Assembly (NCBI RefSeq): GCF_014358015.1
Contig: NZ_JACONV010000020.1
Coordinates: 1-64,000, forward strand
From: Pseudomonas triticifolii
GTDB lineage: Bacteria; Pseudomonadota; Gammaproteobacteria; Pseudomonadales; Pseudomonadaceae
Length of the DNA: 64,000 bases
Reading direction: 5' to 3'
Shown here: positions 24,464 through 33,066 of the stretch, piece after piece
Layout of the letters: each line of letters opens with the position of its first letter
Position numbering within the stretch: position 1 is the first letter of the stretch
The notes under the pieces: model-generated
Told to the model about the DNA's origin: nothing
Databases searched by the model: none
What the model saw: the letters and a program-made list of their open reading frames with translations, nothing else
Translations under genes and position numbers: made by a program

Positions 24464-25555
24464 TTATTCGGAGGGCACGTATTCTACAACTTCCAGATCG
24501 AAACCGGATATCGCATTGAACTTCATTGGCGAACTCATCAGGCGCATTTTGCGTACGCCCAGGTCGCGAAGGATCTGCGAACCCGCGCCGACGGTGCTGT
24601 AAGTGGTCGGCGTCTTGATCGGTTGTTGCCCCGCCCTTTCGCGAATATGGGCCAGCACCACGTCGCCATCCAGCGGATGACCCAGCAGCAGAACCACACC
24701 GCTGCCTGCTTTGGAGACCGCACTCATGGCGGCTCTCAGGCTCCAGCGGCCTGGCTGCTTGACCATCAGCAGGTCGCGCAGCGGGTCCATGTTGTGAACA
24801 CGCACGAGGGTCGGTTCTTCAGCGCAGATGTTGCCCAGCGTCAGCGCCAGGTGAACGTCACCTTCAACCGAGTCGCGGTAGGTCACCAGGTTGAAATGCC
24901 CCAGCTCGCTGTCCATTGGCTGCTCGGCAATCCGCTGAACGGTACGTTCGTGGATCATCCGATAGTGAATCAGGTCAGCGATGGTGCCGATCTTGATGTC
25001 GTGCTCAAGGGCAAACGCTTCAAGTTCTGCACGACGCGACATGGTGCCGTCGTCGTTCATCACTTCGCAGATCAGGCCTGAGGGCTCGAAACCGGCCATG
25101 CGCGCCAGGTCGCAAGCTGCTTCGGTATGACCGGCGCGGGCGAGCGTGCCGCCTGCCTGAGCCATCAGCGGGAAAATGTGCCCTGGGCTGACGATGTCGT
25201 CTGCCTTGGCATCCTTGGCTGCAGCGGCCTGCACGGTACGCGCGCGGTCTGCGGCCGAGATGCCGGTGGTCACGCCCTCGGCGGCTTCGATGGAGACGGT
25301 GAACTTGGTGCCGAAGCCGGAGCCGTTACGCTGCGCCATCAGCGGCAGCTTCAGGGTTTCGCAGCGCTCGCGGGTCATCGGCATGCAGATCAGGCCACGC
25401 GCGAAGCGCGCCATGAAATTGATGTGCTCAGCCTTCACGCACTCGGCGGCCATGATCAGGTCGCCTTCGTTCTCGCGGTCTTCGTCATCCATCAGGATGA
25501 CCATCTTGCCCTGGCGAATGTCTTCTACCAGTTCTTCGATACTGTTGAGCGCCAC
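24464..25555 (-). CDS. ribB: 3,4-dihydroxy-2-butanone-4-phosphate synthase with degenerate GCH II domain
   Basis: 363 residues. The N-terminal domain (1-200) is an intact DHBP synthase, making the four-carbon unit of riboflavin from ribulose-5-phosphate: MDDEDRENEGDLIMAAE, the FMARFARGLICMPMT helix and GHTEAACDLARMAG. The C-terminal domain has the GTP cyclohydrolase II fold, but the zinc-ligand region reads VRVHNMDPLRDLLM where active enzymes have three cysteines, so cyclohydrolase activity is not expected. This RibBX-like layout is common in pseudomonads. The initiation codon is GTG. Confidence 0.95.
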   Translation of the reverse strand: MALNSIEELVEDIRQGKMVILMDDEDRENEGDLIMAAECVKAEHINFMARFARGLICMPMTRERCETLKLPLMAQRNGSGFGTKFTVSIEAAEGVTTGISAADRARTVQAAAAKDAKADDIVSPGHIFPLMAQAGGTLARAGHTEAACDLARMAGFEPSGLICEVMNDDGTMSRRAELEAFALEHDIKIGTIADLIHYRMIHERTVQRIAEQPMDSELGHFNLVTYRDSVEGDVHLALTLGNICAEEPTLVRVHNMDPLRDLLMVKQPGRWSLRAAMSAVSKAGSGVVLLLGHPLDGDVVLAHIRERAGQQPIKTPTTYSTVGAGSQILRDLGVRKMRLMSSPMKFNAISGFDLEVVEYVPSE

Positions 25556-25576
25556 GCGGCACCCCCTTCAATCAAT

Positions 25577-26239
25577 TCAGGATTTGAGGTAGCCGTTCTC
25601 GGCCAGAAAGCTTTCAGTCAGGGTGCCGTGACCGGGTTCTGCGGCCTTGTCGCCCAGCAGCAGACGCTCCATATAACGCGCCAGCAGGTCGACTTCCAGG
25701 TTGACCTTACGGCCCGGGCGGTAGTCGGACATGATGGTTTCGCTCAGCGTGTGCGGAACGATGGTCAGTTCGAATTCGGCTCCGTTGATAGAGTTGACGG
25801 TCAGGCTGGTGCCGTCGACCGTGATCGAACCCTTGTGAGCGATGTACTTGGCCAGTTCACGGGGCGCACGGACCCTGAACTGAATGGCACGGGCGTTATC
25901 TTCACGCGAAACAATCTCGCCTACGCCGTCAACGTGACCGCTGACCAGATGACCACCCAGACGAGTAGTCGGCGTGAGGGCCTTTTCCAGATTCACGCGG
26001 CTGCCAGCCTTGAGGTCGACGAACGCGGTAACGGTCAGGGTTTCGCGACTGACGTCGGCCCAGAAACCGTCGCCGGGCAGTTCGACGGCCGTCAGGCACA
26101 CGCCGTTGACCGCGATGCTGTCGCCCAAATGGACGTCGCTCAGGTCGAGCTTGCCGGTTTCCACATAAACGCGGACATCGCCGCCTTTAGGGGTCAGGGC
26201 GCGGATGCTGCCGATGGATGCGATGATGCCGGTAAACAT
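25577..26239 (-). CDS. ribE: Riboflavin synthase alpha chain
   Basis: 220 residues (also called ribC). Dismutates two lumazines to riboflavin and the pyrimidine precursor. Two tandem lumazine-binding barrels are visible, each with the family blocks: MFTGIIASIGSIRAL and GDSIAVNGVCLTAVELPGDGFWADVSRETL in the first, LVSGHVDGVGEIV and GSITVDGTSLTVNSINGAEFELTIVPHT in the second. Followed after 21 bases by ribB. Confidence 0.95.
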   Translation of the reverse strand: MFTGIIASIGSIRALTPKGGDVRVYVETGKLDLSDVHLGDSIAVNGVCLTAVELPGDGFWADVSRETLTVTAFVDLKAGSRVNLEKALTPTTRLGGHLVSGHVDGVGEIVSREDNARAIQFRVRAPRELAKYIAHKGSITVDGTSLTVNSINGAEFELTIVPHTLSETIMSDYRPGRKVNLEVDLLARYMERLLLGDKAAEPGHGTLTESFLAENGYLKS

Positions 26240-26285
26240 GGGTCCTCCGGAAAACTAAGGCTTCGCACGGGGCGAAAGTCGGGAA

Positions 26286-27431
26286 TTATACGCCGGGTAC
26301 GGGAACAGGGAGAGCAATGACTCGCCAGTCATTGCCGACGGCACGCATTTCTAAGATGTTCAGCTCCAGCGCTTCGCTCATCTGCGCCAACGGCAGGTCG
26401 AGCAGAGGTCGAGCCGAAGAACCCAGAAATTTGCCAGCGATGAAAATCTGGAACTCGTCGACCAGCCCCAGACGCGTGAAAGCACCCGCCAGACGCGGAC
26501 CGGCTTCGACCAGCACCTCGTTGACGCCGCGAGCGCCCAGTTCGGTGAGCAACTTGCGCAGGTCCACGTGTCCGGCGCTGTCAGCCAAAGCGACAATTTC
26601 ATGGCCTTCATCGTGATAGCGGCCACGGGCCGATGCAGCGGCGCAGGTGGCAACCAGCGCATTACCCGCTTGAAAGAATGGCGCGTCCAGCGGCACGCGC
26701 AGGCGTCCATCGATCAATACGCGCAGCGGCGCGCGCGCAGCGGCCAGTGCACTCAGTTCGGCGTTCAGGCCCAGTTCGTCCGGGCGAACGGTCAGGCGTG
26801 CCTTGTCGGCCAGTACCGTATCCGCACCCGTCAGCACCACACTCGATTGCGCCCGCAGACGCTGGACCGCAGAGCGCGCCTCAGGCCCGGTGATCCACTG
26901 GCTTTCACCGCTGGCCATGGCCGTACGACCGTCCAGACTCATGGCCAGCTTGACCCGCACGTAAGGCAGCCCGGTTTCCATGCGCTTGATGAAGCCCTTG
27001 TTCAGCGCTCGCGCTTCGGACTCCAGCACGCCGCACTGCACGGCAATGCCTGCCGTCATCAAGCGCAGCAGACCACGACCGGCGACTTCAGGGTTAGGGT
27101 CCTGCATGGACGCGACCACCCGCGTGACGCCGGCATTGACCAGCGCATCCGCGCAGGGCGGCGTTCGACCATGGTGGCTGCAAGGCTCAAGGGTGACGTA
27201 AGCGGTCGCGCCCCTGGCCTGCTCGCCCGCCTGACGCAAGGCATGGACTTCGGCGTGGGGCTCACCCGCTCGGGCGTGCCAGCCTTCGCCGACGATCTGC
27301 CCTTCCCGCACGATCACGCAACCGACACGAGGGTTGGGGTGCGTGGAATACAGCCCTTTGCGCGCCAGCTCCAGCGCCCGCGCCATGTAATGAACGTCCA
27401 GAGCAGCCTGTTCAGTCAGCAATGCACTCAT
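26286..27431 (-). CDS. ribD: Bifunctional deaminase/reductase RibD
   Basis: 381 residues, catalysing the second and third riboflavin steps. The N-terminal deaminase has zinc ligands in HAEVHALRQAG and PCSHHGRTPPC; the C-terminal NADPH-dependent reductase has VRVKLAMSLDGRTAMASGESQWITG and VLVEAGPRLAGAFTRLGLVDEF. The start overlaps the nrdR stop (ATGA), so nrdR-ribD are coupled. Confidence 0.96.
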   Translation of the reverse strand: MSALLTEQAALDVHYMARALELARKGLYSTHPNPRVGCVIVREGQIVGEGWHARAGEPHAEVHALRQAGEQARGATAYVTLEPCSHHGRTPPCADALVNAGVTRVVASMQDPNPEVAGRGLLRLMTAGIAVQCGVLESEARALNKGFIKRMETGLPYVRVKLAMSLDGRTAMASGESQWITGPEARSAVQRLRAQSSVVLTGADTVLADKARLTVRPDELGLNAELSALAAARAPLRVLIDGRLRVPLDAPFFQAGNALVATCAAASARGRYHDEGHEIVALADSAGHVDLRKLLTELGARGVNEVLVEAGPRLAGAFTRLGLVDEFQIFIAGKFLGSSARPLLDLPLAQMSEALELNILEMRAVGNDWRVIALPVPVPGV

Positions 27432-27892
27432 TCCTTGCCTGGCTCACGGGCCAGACGGTCAATTTCTTCGCGGAATTCGTTGAGGTCCTGAAAGCGCCGG
27501 TACACCGAGGCAAACCGGATGTAAGCCACTTCGTCGAGCTTTTGCAGTTCGGTCATGACCAGTTCGCCGACAACGAGGGATTTGACTTCACGCTCGCCCG
27601 TGGCCCGCAGCCTGTGCTTGATATGCGCCAGCGCAGCTTCCAGACGTTCGACACTCACCGGGCGTTTTTCAAGGGCGCGCTGCATGCCGGCGCGCAGCTT
27701 CTCTTCATCGAAGGGCTGACGGCTGCCGTCAGTCTTGATCAAGCGCGGCAGAACCAGCTCGGCGGTTTCGAACGTGGTGAAGCGCTCGCCGCAAGCCAGG
27801 CATTCGCGGCGACGACGTACTTGCTCGCCTTCGGCAACCAGGCGGGAATCGATGACTTTGGTGTCATTGGCACCGCAGAAGGGACAGTGCAT
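27428..27892 (-). CDS. nrdR: Transcriptional repressor NrdR
   Basis: 154 residues. The zinc ribbon (MHCPFCGANDTKVIDSRL ... RRRECLACGERF, residues 1-35) is followed by an ATP-cone domain that senses ATP/dATP. NrdR represses ribonucleotide reductase operons by binding NrdR boxes; no such target gene lies in this window. ATG 27892 was chosen because the zinc ribbon begins there. It heads the nrdR-rib-nusB-thiL gene series, as in many proteobacteria. Confidence 0.96.
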   Translation of the reverse strand: MHCPFCGANDTKVIDSRLVAEGEQVRRRRECLACGERFTTFETAELVLPRLIKTDGSRQPFDEEKLRAGMQRALEKRPVSVERLEAALAHIKHRLRATGEREVKSLVVGELVMTELQKLDEVAYIRFASVYRRFQDLNEFREEIDRLAREPGKE

Positions 27893-28071
27893 GGTGGCAG
27901 GCAACAAAAAAATGAGGAGCGCCATGGTAGCGCATCCCGCTGGCAAGACAAGGCTTGGGGTTTACGGTATATAGACGCGCAGCAACGTGATGTGAAATTG
28001 CCCGAGCTCGGTAATACTGCATCGATACAGGGCGTGGTACCGCCTTTGATTTTTGTCTTGTGGAGCTCTTG

Positions 28072-28521
28072 ATGACGCTACGCCCTCTTTTCTTACTCGG
28101 TCTTTTCGGTTTACTGGCCGCTTGCAGCAGCAACGACGCCCCTGAACCGGTCCCGGCCAAACCCGTCGCCCCGGCGATCAAGGTTCCTGCCGGCCCCGGT
28201 CCGCTGTTGCCTTATCAACGTGAACTCAGCGGTCAACTGCTGGGCGTACCGGCGGGTGCCGAGGTCGAACTGGCGATGCTGGTGGTGGATGAACGCAACC
28301 GGCCGCAAAAACTGCTGACCAGCACCAAGCTGCAAGGCAACGGGCAGTCGCTGCCCTTCCAACTGCGCTTCAACCCGGAAGCCTTTCCGGTGGATGGACG
28401 CGTCGAGCTGCGCGGCCGCGCCAGCAAGTCAGGCCAGTTGATCCTGCATCTGCCGTCGATGCGCATCCAGCAGGCCAGCACGCAGGCGTTGGGACAGCTG
28501 CAGTTCGTCACGGCGCCATGA
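28072..28521 (+). CDS. YbaY/YscW-like lipoprotein
   Basis: 149 residues. Signal peptide with lipobox (MTLRPLFLLGLFGLLAACSS, lipidated Cys about residue 18), a Pro-rich spacer, then a beta-rich domain (YQRELSGQLLGVPAGAEVELAMLVVDE ... FPVDGRVELRGRA) matching the YbaY/YscW fold found in outer-membrane lipoproteins and T3SS pilotin-like chaperones. No secretion genes adjoin, so it is more likely a housekeeping lipoprotein. ATG 28072 follows GGAG. The stop overlaps the methyltransferase start (ATGA). Confidence 0.8.
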   Translation: MTLRPLFLLGLFGLLAACSSNDAPEPVPAKPVAPAIKVPAGPGPLLPYQRELSGQLLGVPAGAEVELAMLVVDERNRPQKLLTSTKLQGNGQSLPFQLRFNPEAFPVDGRVELRGRASKSGQLILHLPSMRIQQASTQALGQLQFVTAP

Positions 28522-29174
28522 TCGTCCCGCAACACCTTCAGCAGGCGCTGAGCGAGCTGCTCGGCGATGCCCGACTGGTCGCCACAGCGCTGCCGCAAAC
28601 ATCGCTGACGCTGTGGCTGATCGGTGCCGACAACATGGACCGCGCCTTCAGCTCCGAGGAAACACGCCGCATTCTGGAGGAGCCGCCTTACTGGGGTTTT
28701 TGCTGGGCAAGTGGCCTGGCACTGGCGCGGTTTCTGGCTGAACAGCCGCACTGGGTGAAAGACAAACGGGTGCTGGATTTCGGTGCAGGCTCTGGCGTCG
28801 CGGGGATTGCTGCCGCTCGGGCGGGAGCGCTTGAAGTGGTCGCCTGTGACCTTGACCCCTTGGCCCTCGCTGCGTGCAAGGCCAACGCCGACCTTAACGG
28901 TGTGCAATTGAGTTACTCGACGGACTTCTTCGCCGAGGCCGATCGCTTCGACCTGATTCTGGTCGCTGACGTGCTCTATGACCGCGCCAACCTGCCACTG
29001 CTTGATCACTTCCTGAGCCGGGGTCGCGAGGCGCTGGTGGCCGACTCAAGGGTTCGGGATTTTCAGCATCCGGCTTACCAACGCCTTGGAATGCTGCACG
29101 CGCTGACCCTGCCCGATCTGGCCGAGCCGCACGAGTTTCGGGATGTGAGCCTGTATCACGCCGTACGCGCGTAA
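28518..29174 (+). CDS. Class I SAM-dependent methyltransferase (lysine-type)
   Basis: 218 residues. SAM-binding motif I is VLDFGAGSGVAGIAAARAGA (about residues 85-104), followed by acidic motif II VVACDLDPLALAACKANADLNG and the catalytic-strand VADVLYDRANLPLLD in place of the NPPF/Y motif, the pattern of the METTL20/ETFB-lysine and nicotinamide-N-methylase-like group. The upstream WGFCWASGLALARFL element is the post-N-terminal signature of these lysine methyltransferases. Substrate not proved; the electron transfer flavoprotein beta subunit is a possibility. Coupled to the upstream lipoprotein gene by ATGA. Confidence 0.8.
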   Translation: MIVPQHLQQALSELLGDARLVATALPQTSLTLWLIGADNMDRAFSSEETRRILEEPPYWGFCWASGLALARFLAEQPHWVKDKRVLDFGAGSGVAGIAAARAGALEVVACDLDPLALAACKANADLNGVQLSYSTDFFAEADRFDLILVADVLYDRANLPLLDHFLSRGREALVADSRVRDFQHPAYQRLGMLHALTLPDLAEPHEFRDVSLYHAVRA

Positions 29175-29655
29175 TCGGCATTTCGCGGCCACGTGAGCGT
29201 TCGCTGAACACCCGCCATCCGAGTTAGAAATGAGCCGGTCGAATGACCCCGGACACTTCAATCGATGAAACGACATGTACTGGCCCTTTCGCGAGCAAGC
29301 TCGCTCCCACGAAAGCGCGTGTAGTCACTAAGTTGCGTCGTGTTCGACAGGAGCTCCAGCGCCGTTTTCGACGCCGCGCTGTCGCGCAGCAAACACCGGA
29401 CCTGGTGGGAGCGGACTTGTCCGCGAATACGGTGTTTCAGTTGTTGAATATTTGTCGGATGCACCTACCTCTCGCGGACAAATGGGACGCCACCCGGTCC
29501 GCTCCACGTGTCGCCGACAAGCCACAGCCCGCAGTTTGAACAGGCGCTCGGCCAGCCTGATCGAGTGATCACTCACACCGCTCGCCGAGACATCGCTTTC
29601 AGCATTGCCCGACGGGCTTTATAGTTGGCGGCATTCAGATTCTCCGAGACGCGCA
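29175..29655. repeat. Intergenic region with REP elements
   Basis: 481 bases without a gene. REP-type palindromes lie at about 29288-29311 (TTCGCGAGCAAGCTCGCTCCCAC) and 29404-29427 (GGTGGGAGCGGACTTGTCCGCGAA), two different variants of the family at the left end of the window. A decayed copy is discernible around 29473-29510 (CGCGGACAAATGGGACGCC ... CCGCTCCACG). The end holds the cnoX leader. Confidence 0.75.
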
Positions 29656-30528
29656 ATGAGCCAGGACACTGCTTACATCTTTGATGCAACCACGGCGACG
29701 TTCGATCAGTTGGTGATCGACAAGTCATTCGATCAACCCGTGCTGGTAGATTTCTGGGCCGAGTGGTGTGCGCCCTGCAAGGTGCTGATGCCGCTGCTGC
29801 AACAGATCACCGAGAGCTATCAGGGCGAATTGCTGCTCGCCAAGGTCAATTGCGACATCGAGCAGGACATCGTTGCCCGCTTTGGTATTCGCAGCCTGCC
29901 CACCGTGGTGCTGTTCAAGGATGGCCAGCCGGTGGACGGTTTTGCCGGAGCACAGCCGGAATCGGAAATCCGCAAGATTCTCGAACAACACGTGGTCATG
30001 CCACCACCGCCTGCTGCCGACCCGCTCAAGCAGGCGCAAGAGCTGTTCGCCGAAAGCCGCTTTGCCGACGCTGAAGCCCTGCTCAAGGTAGTACTGGGTG
30101 AGGACAACACCAACGCTGCGGCGCTGATTCTGTACGCGCGCTGCCTGGCAGAACGTGGTGAGCTGAGCGAAGCGCGTCAGGTGCTGGATGCCGTCAAGAG
30201 CGATGCCCACAAGGCCGAGCTGGCGGGCGCGAAGGCGCAACTGACCTTTCTCGCCGAAGCCGCCACCCTGCCGGATGCCGCCGAGCTGAAAAGCCGTCTG
30301 GCGCAAAATCCGCAGGATGACGAAGCGTCCCATCAACTGGCGATCCAGCAGTTGTCCCGTCAGCAGTACGAAGCCGCGCTGGACGGCCTGCTCAAGCTGT
30401 TTATCCGCAATCGCAACTACGCCGAAGGCCTGCCGCACAAGACATTGCTGCAGGTATTCGACCTGCTGGGCAACGACCATCCGCTGGTGACGATGTACCG
30501 TCGCAAGTTGTTCGCCGCGCTGTACTAA
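29656..30528 (+). CDS. cnoX: Chaperedoxin CnoX (thioredoxin-TPR protein)
   Basis: 290 residues. Residues 1-115 form a thioredoxin domain with an intact WCAPC redox centre (VDFWAEWCAPCKVL, near 35-40) and cis-Pro RSLPTVVLFKDG; residues 130-290 are TPR-like helices (LKQAQELFAESRFADAEALL ... YEAALDGLLKLFIRNRNY). CnoX/YbbN holds oxidatively stressed proteins and passes them to GroEL/DnaK. The E. coli protein has lost the double cysteine; the intact motif here suggests true redox activity. ATG 29656 begins the thioredoxin domain. Monocistronic, followed by a long hairpin. Confidence 0.9.
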   Translation: MSQDTAYIFDATTATFDQLVIDKSFDQPVLVDFWAEWCAPCKVLMPLLQQITESYQGELLLAKVNCDIEQDIVARFGIRSLPTVVLFKDGQPVDGFAGAQPESEIRKILEQHVVMPPPPAADPLKQAQELFAESRFADAEALLKVVLGEDNTNAAALILYARCLAERGELSEARQVLDAVKSDAHKAELAGAKAQLTFLAEAATLPDAAELKSRLAQNPQDDEASHQLAIQQLSRQQYEAALDGLLKLFIRNRNYAEGLPHKTLLQVFDLLGNDHPLVTMYRRKLFAALY

Positions 30529-30537
30529 GCCGGTCTG

Positions 30538-30570
30538 CCGGGTCTGGCGTCCTGAAGAGGCCAGACCCGG
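30538..30570. terminator. Bidirectional hairpin after cnoX
   Basis: CCGGGTCTGGC ... GCCAGACCCGG with a 10-base loop, between the convergent cnoX and the small hypothetical gene. It lacks a U-run in either direction, so termination strength is uncertain. Confidence 0.5.
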
Positions 30571-30592
30571 TCAGCACGACATCACGTCCACA

Positions 30593-30946
30593 TCACGGCA
30601 CTGCAACCCAGCTATACAGCGGCGCATCTGTCCCGCTCTCGACCTTCACGTTCGCGCAATGACGCAAGCGCACCAGCAAGCGTTTACCTGCTGCCGTGCT
30701 GCCCGCCACGCCCTCCAGTTGCGCCAGCAAATCCGGCCCGCTCATCTGCCCGGCCTTTTGCAACAGTTCCTGCGCCACTTGCCAGGCCTTGTCGTCCTGA
30801 TTGGCTGGCCTGCTCTCGACAATCGCCGCAGCCGCTTCTGGCACCGACGCCTTCAACTGCGCGCCCAATTGAGCCCAATCGCCTTCGTCCAGCTCCAGCG
30901 TCAAATCCACCGGCCACTGGCCCACGGTTCCACGAATACGCAACAT
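30593..30946 (-). CDS. Conserved hypothetical protein
   Basis: 117 residues from ATG 30946 (MLRIRGTVGQWPVDLTLELDEGDWAQLGAQL). Soluble, acidic, probably alpha-beta, with no signal peptide or recognised domain. The longer frame starting at 31015 would overlap the next gene and adds non-conserved sequence. A gene of this kind follows the thioredoxin gene in P. aeruginosa as well (from memory). No function can be given. Confidence 0.65.
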   Translation of the reverse strand: MLRIRGTVGQWPVDLTLELDEGDWAQLGAQLKASVPEAAAAIVESRPANQDDKAWQVAQELLQKAGQMSGPDLLAQLEGVAGSTAAGKRLLVRLRHCANVKVESGTDAPLYSWVAVP

Positions 30947-31007
30947 GACATGCACCTGATGATATTCAGACGCACATGCTCCCACAGGCGAGCGCGCATT
31001 CCCACGC

Positions 31008-31430
31008 TCAGTCACTCAGCCAGCGGCTCGTCAGCGATTCATCGCCCGTCATGAAGCTGGCGAAGGCCCTGATGTCGTAGAAATTTTCCCAGTGCTCGAC
31101 AATCTTGCCATCGCGAAATCGCCACAGTCCGCAGAATGGCATGGCGATTTTCTGGCGATCGCAGGTGGCGCGCATGCAGCCGATGACCGCGCCGAAATAA
31201 TCGTCAGCCACAATCTCATGGACCTCCATGGAAAGGGTTTGCCGCGTGTGCTCGATCAGGTCCAGCTCATGGTTGTGCACCGAGCGCCTGCCAATGATCA
31301 TGGACAACCCGCCTCGGGCACCCCGATCGGCCTTGTGAAGCACGATATCGTTGTCAGCGAACTCGGCGATGCGCGCCAGATCCTTGTAGACCGCACGCAG
31401 GGTTTCGACGTTGGGATGGAGCTTTCTCAT
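31008..31430 (-). CDS. SnoaL-like/NTF2-fold protein
   Basis: 140 residues from ATG 31430, which follows a GA-rich leader. The pattern VETLRAVYKDLARIAEFADNDIVLHKADRG ... VHEIVADDYFGAVIGCMRA ... FCGLWRFRDGKIVEHWENFYDI is that of the SnoaL-like branch of the NTF2 cone fold, including the characteristic FRDGKIVEHWE strand near 111-121. Members include polyketide cyclases and many uncharacterised enzymes; the substrate is unknown. Stands alone upstream of the zinc locus. Confidence 0.78.
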   Translation of the reverse strand: MRKLHPNVETLRAVYKDLARIAEFADNDIVLHKADRGARGGLSMIIGRRSVHNHELDLIEHTRQTLSMEVHEIVADDYFGAVIGCMRATCDRQKIAMPFCGLWRFRDGKIVEHWENFYDIRAFASFMTGDESLTSRWLSD

Positions 31431-31641
31431 GAGGTGTCTTCCTTGAGGCGATGCCGATCCTTGAGGGTATGACAGGCACTGACGACGCATCCGGCGTCAA
31501 TTCAGCGGCTACCTCACTGAGGGTAGGACCTAAAGACCCGGTCCATGAGAACGGTTCGGCATAATCATGCGTCGGACTATTCCTATTCCCTGACAGCCAG
31601 CACGTGTATTAAGGAAAAAAACCTTACTCTGCCAACAACTT

Positions 31642-31659
31642 GTTATAAGATTACATAAC
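31642..31659. promoter_or_regulatory. Probable Zur box ahead of zrgA
   Basis: TGTTATAAGATTACATAAC. The 13-mer GTTATAAGATTAC (31642-31654) matches the Zur consensus GTTATAnTATAAC at 11 positions, and a second ATAAC half-site continues to 31659. It lies 33 bases upstream of the zrgA ATG, where a bound repressor would block the promoter. The P. aeruginosa orthologous operon is zinc-repressed. Confidence 0.6.
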
Positions 31660-31691
31660 GCTTTTCTCAGAATGTCACTCCGGAGTTCGTT

Positions 31692-32285
31692 ATGCGCCGT
31701 CTGCTACTCGCCCTGCCCTTCGCCCTGCTGCCACTGGCTGTCGCCTATGCCGCCGAAGAACACGACCATGACCATGATCATGGCGCGGAACATGGCAGCC
31801 TCGGCGCGCATGAACACGGTGTCGGGCGTCTGGACGTGGTACTGGAAGGCAAGACGCTGGAACTGGAGTTCGACAGCCCGGCCATGAACATCGTGGGTTT
31901 TGAGCATGAGGCGAAGTCCGCTGAAGACAAGGCCAAGGTGGCCAAGGCGCGTGAGTTGTTGCTAAAGCCCAATGCACTGTTCAGCATTGCCGATGCCGCC
32001 AATTGCTCGGCCACTTCGGTGAAGCTGGAAAGCCCGCTGTTTGGCGACAAGGATGACGATCACGAAGCGCACGCCAAAGACGGCGACGCGGATCATCACG
32101 AGCACAGCGAAATTCACGGCAGTTACAAGTTCGTGTGCGACGCGCCGGCCATCCTGAAGAAGCTCGATCTGTCGCAGATTTTCAAAACGTTCCCCGACAC
32201 CAAAAAGCTTCAGGTACAACTGATTTCGCCCAGTGGCCAGTCTGGCGCAGAAGTGATTGCAGCGAACCCTACGCTGAAGTTCTGA
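31692..32285 (+). CDS. zrgA: Zinc-binding periplasmic protein ZrgA (DUF2796)
   Basis: 197 residues. Signal peptide MRRLLLALPFALLPLAVAYA (cleavage about 20), then a His/Asp tract EEHDHDHDHGAEHG and HEHGVGRLDV, and a second His-rich loop DHEAHAKDGDADHHEHSEIHG near residues 118-138. The fold resembles the DUF2796/ZrgA family, which supports zinc uptake. The histidine clusters are probable zinc chelators. The CGGAG site is close to the ATG. First gene of a four-gene unit equivalent to P. aeruginosa PA4063-PA4066. Confidence 0.92.
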   Translation: MRRLLLALPFALLPLAVAYAAEEHDHDHDHGAEHGSLGAHEHGVGRLDVVLEGKTLELEFDSPAMNIVGFEHEAKSAEDKAKVAKARELLLKPNALFSIADAANCSATSVKLESPLFGDKDDDHEAHAKDGDADHHEHSEIHGSYKFVCDAPAILKKLDLSQIFKTFPDTKKLQVQLISPSGQSGAEVIAANPTLKF

Positions 32286-32304
32286 TGTTCCCTCGCGGGA
32301 CAAT

Positions 32305-32327
32305 GACCGGGCCTGGCCCGGTCTTTT
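32305..32327 (+). terminator. Intra-operon terminator after zrgA
   Basis: GACCGGGCC-T-GGCCCGGTC followed by TTTTACTTTT, 20 bases after zrgA and 28 before the ABC ATPase gene. It probably stops part of the transcripts so that the binding protein is made in excess of the transporter. Confidence 0.75.
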
Positions 32328-32354
32328 ACTTTTCAACCAAGCGTGAGCCAGACC

Positions 32355-33065
32355 ATGCCCCAAGCACTGATCGAGCTGTCCGACCTGAGCTTCAACTGGC
32401 CGGGTCAGCCGCAGCTTCTGGATATCCCGGCATTTCGCCTGGACACCGGCGAAACCCTGTTTCTTAAAGGCCCGAGTGGCAGCGGCAAGACCACCCTGCT
32501 GGGGCTGCTGGGCGGCGTACAGAAACCCACCAGCGGCAGCATTCGCCTGCTGGGCCAGGAGTTATCGAGCCTGTCGGCGGCGGCGCGTGATCGCTTCCGC
32601 GTCGATCACACCGGCTACATCTTCCAGCAGTTCAACTTGCTGCCGTTTCTCTCGGTACGCGAGAACATCGAACTGCCCTGCCACTTTTCCAACGTCCGTG
32701 CAGCACGTGCGAAACAGCGTCACGGCAGCGTTGAAAAAGCGACCGTCACCCTGCTCACTCATCTGGGCCTGAAAGACCCCGCCATGCTGACCCGCCGCGC
32801 AGACTCGCTGTCCATCGGCCAACAGCAACGTGTGGCGGCGGCACGTGCGTTGATCGGCCAACCGGAACTGGTGATCGCCGACGAGCCGACCTCGGCACTG
32901 GACGCCGACTCACGTGAGGCGTTCATTCGCCTGCTGTTTGCCGAATGCCGCGAAGCCGGTGCCAGCCTGTTGTTCGTCAGTCATGATCAAAGCCTGGCCC
33001 CGCTGTTCGATCGCAACCTGTCACTCGGCGACCTTAATCGCGCCGCTGTCGCCGTGGAGATTTGA
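32355..33065 (+). CDS. ABC transporter ATP-binding protein (LolD/MacB-like)
   Basis: 236 residues. Walker A GPSGSGKTTLLG (about 41-52), Q-loop YIFQQFNLLPFL, signature SIGQQQRVAAARAL (LSGGQ changed to SIGQQ) and Walker B LVIADEPTSALD are all present. The class is the LolD/MacB/FtsE type that works with FtsX-like permeases in mechanotransmission rather than in substrate channelling. ATG 32355 is preferred over the in-frame GTG at 32343. The permease gene begins 1 base after the stop. Confidence 0.9.
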   Translation: MPQALIELSDLSFNWPGQPQLLDIPAFRLDTGETLFLKGPSGSGKTTLLGLLGGVQKPTSGSIRLLGQELSSLSAAARDRFRVDHTGYIFQQFNLLPFLSVRENIELPCHFSNVRAARAKQRHGSVEKATVTLLTHLGLKDPAMLTRRADSLSIGQQQRVAAARALIGQPELVIADEPTSALDADSREAFIRLLFAECREAGASLLFVSHDQSLAPLFDRNLSLGDLNRAAVAVEI

Positions 33066-33066
33066 G

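Noticed and set aside
24335..28071. FMN riboswitch in or ahead of the rib cluster
   Set aside because: I looked at the gaps before ribH, ribB, ribE and nrdR on the minus strand and did not find the conserved RFN core; the gaps are also mostly too short.
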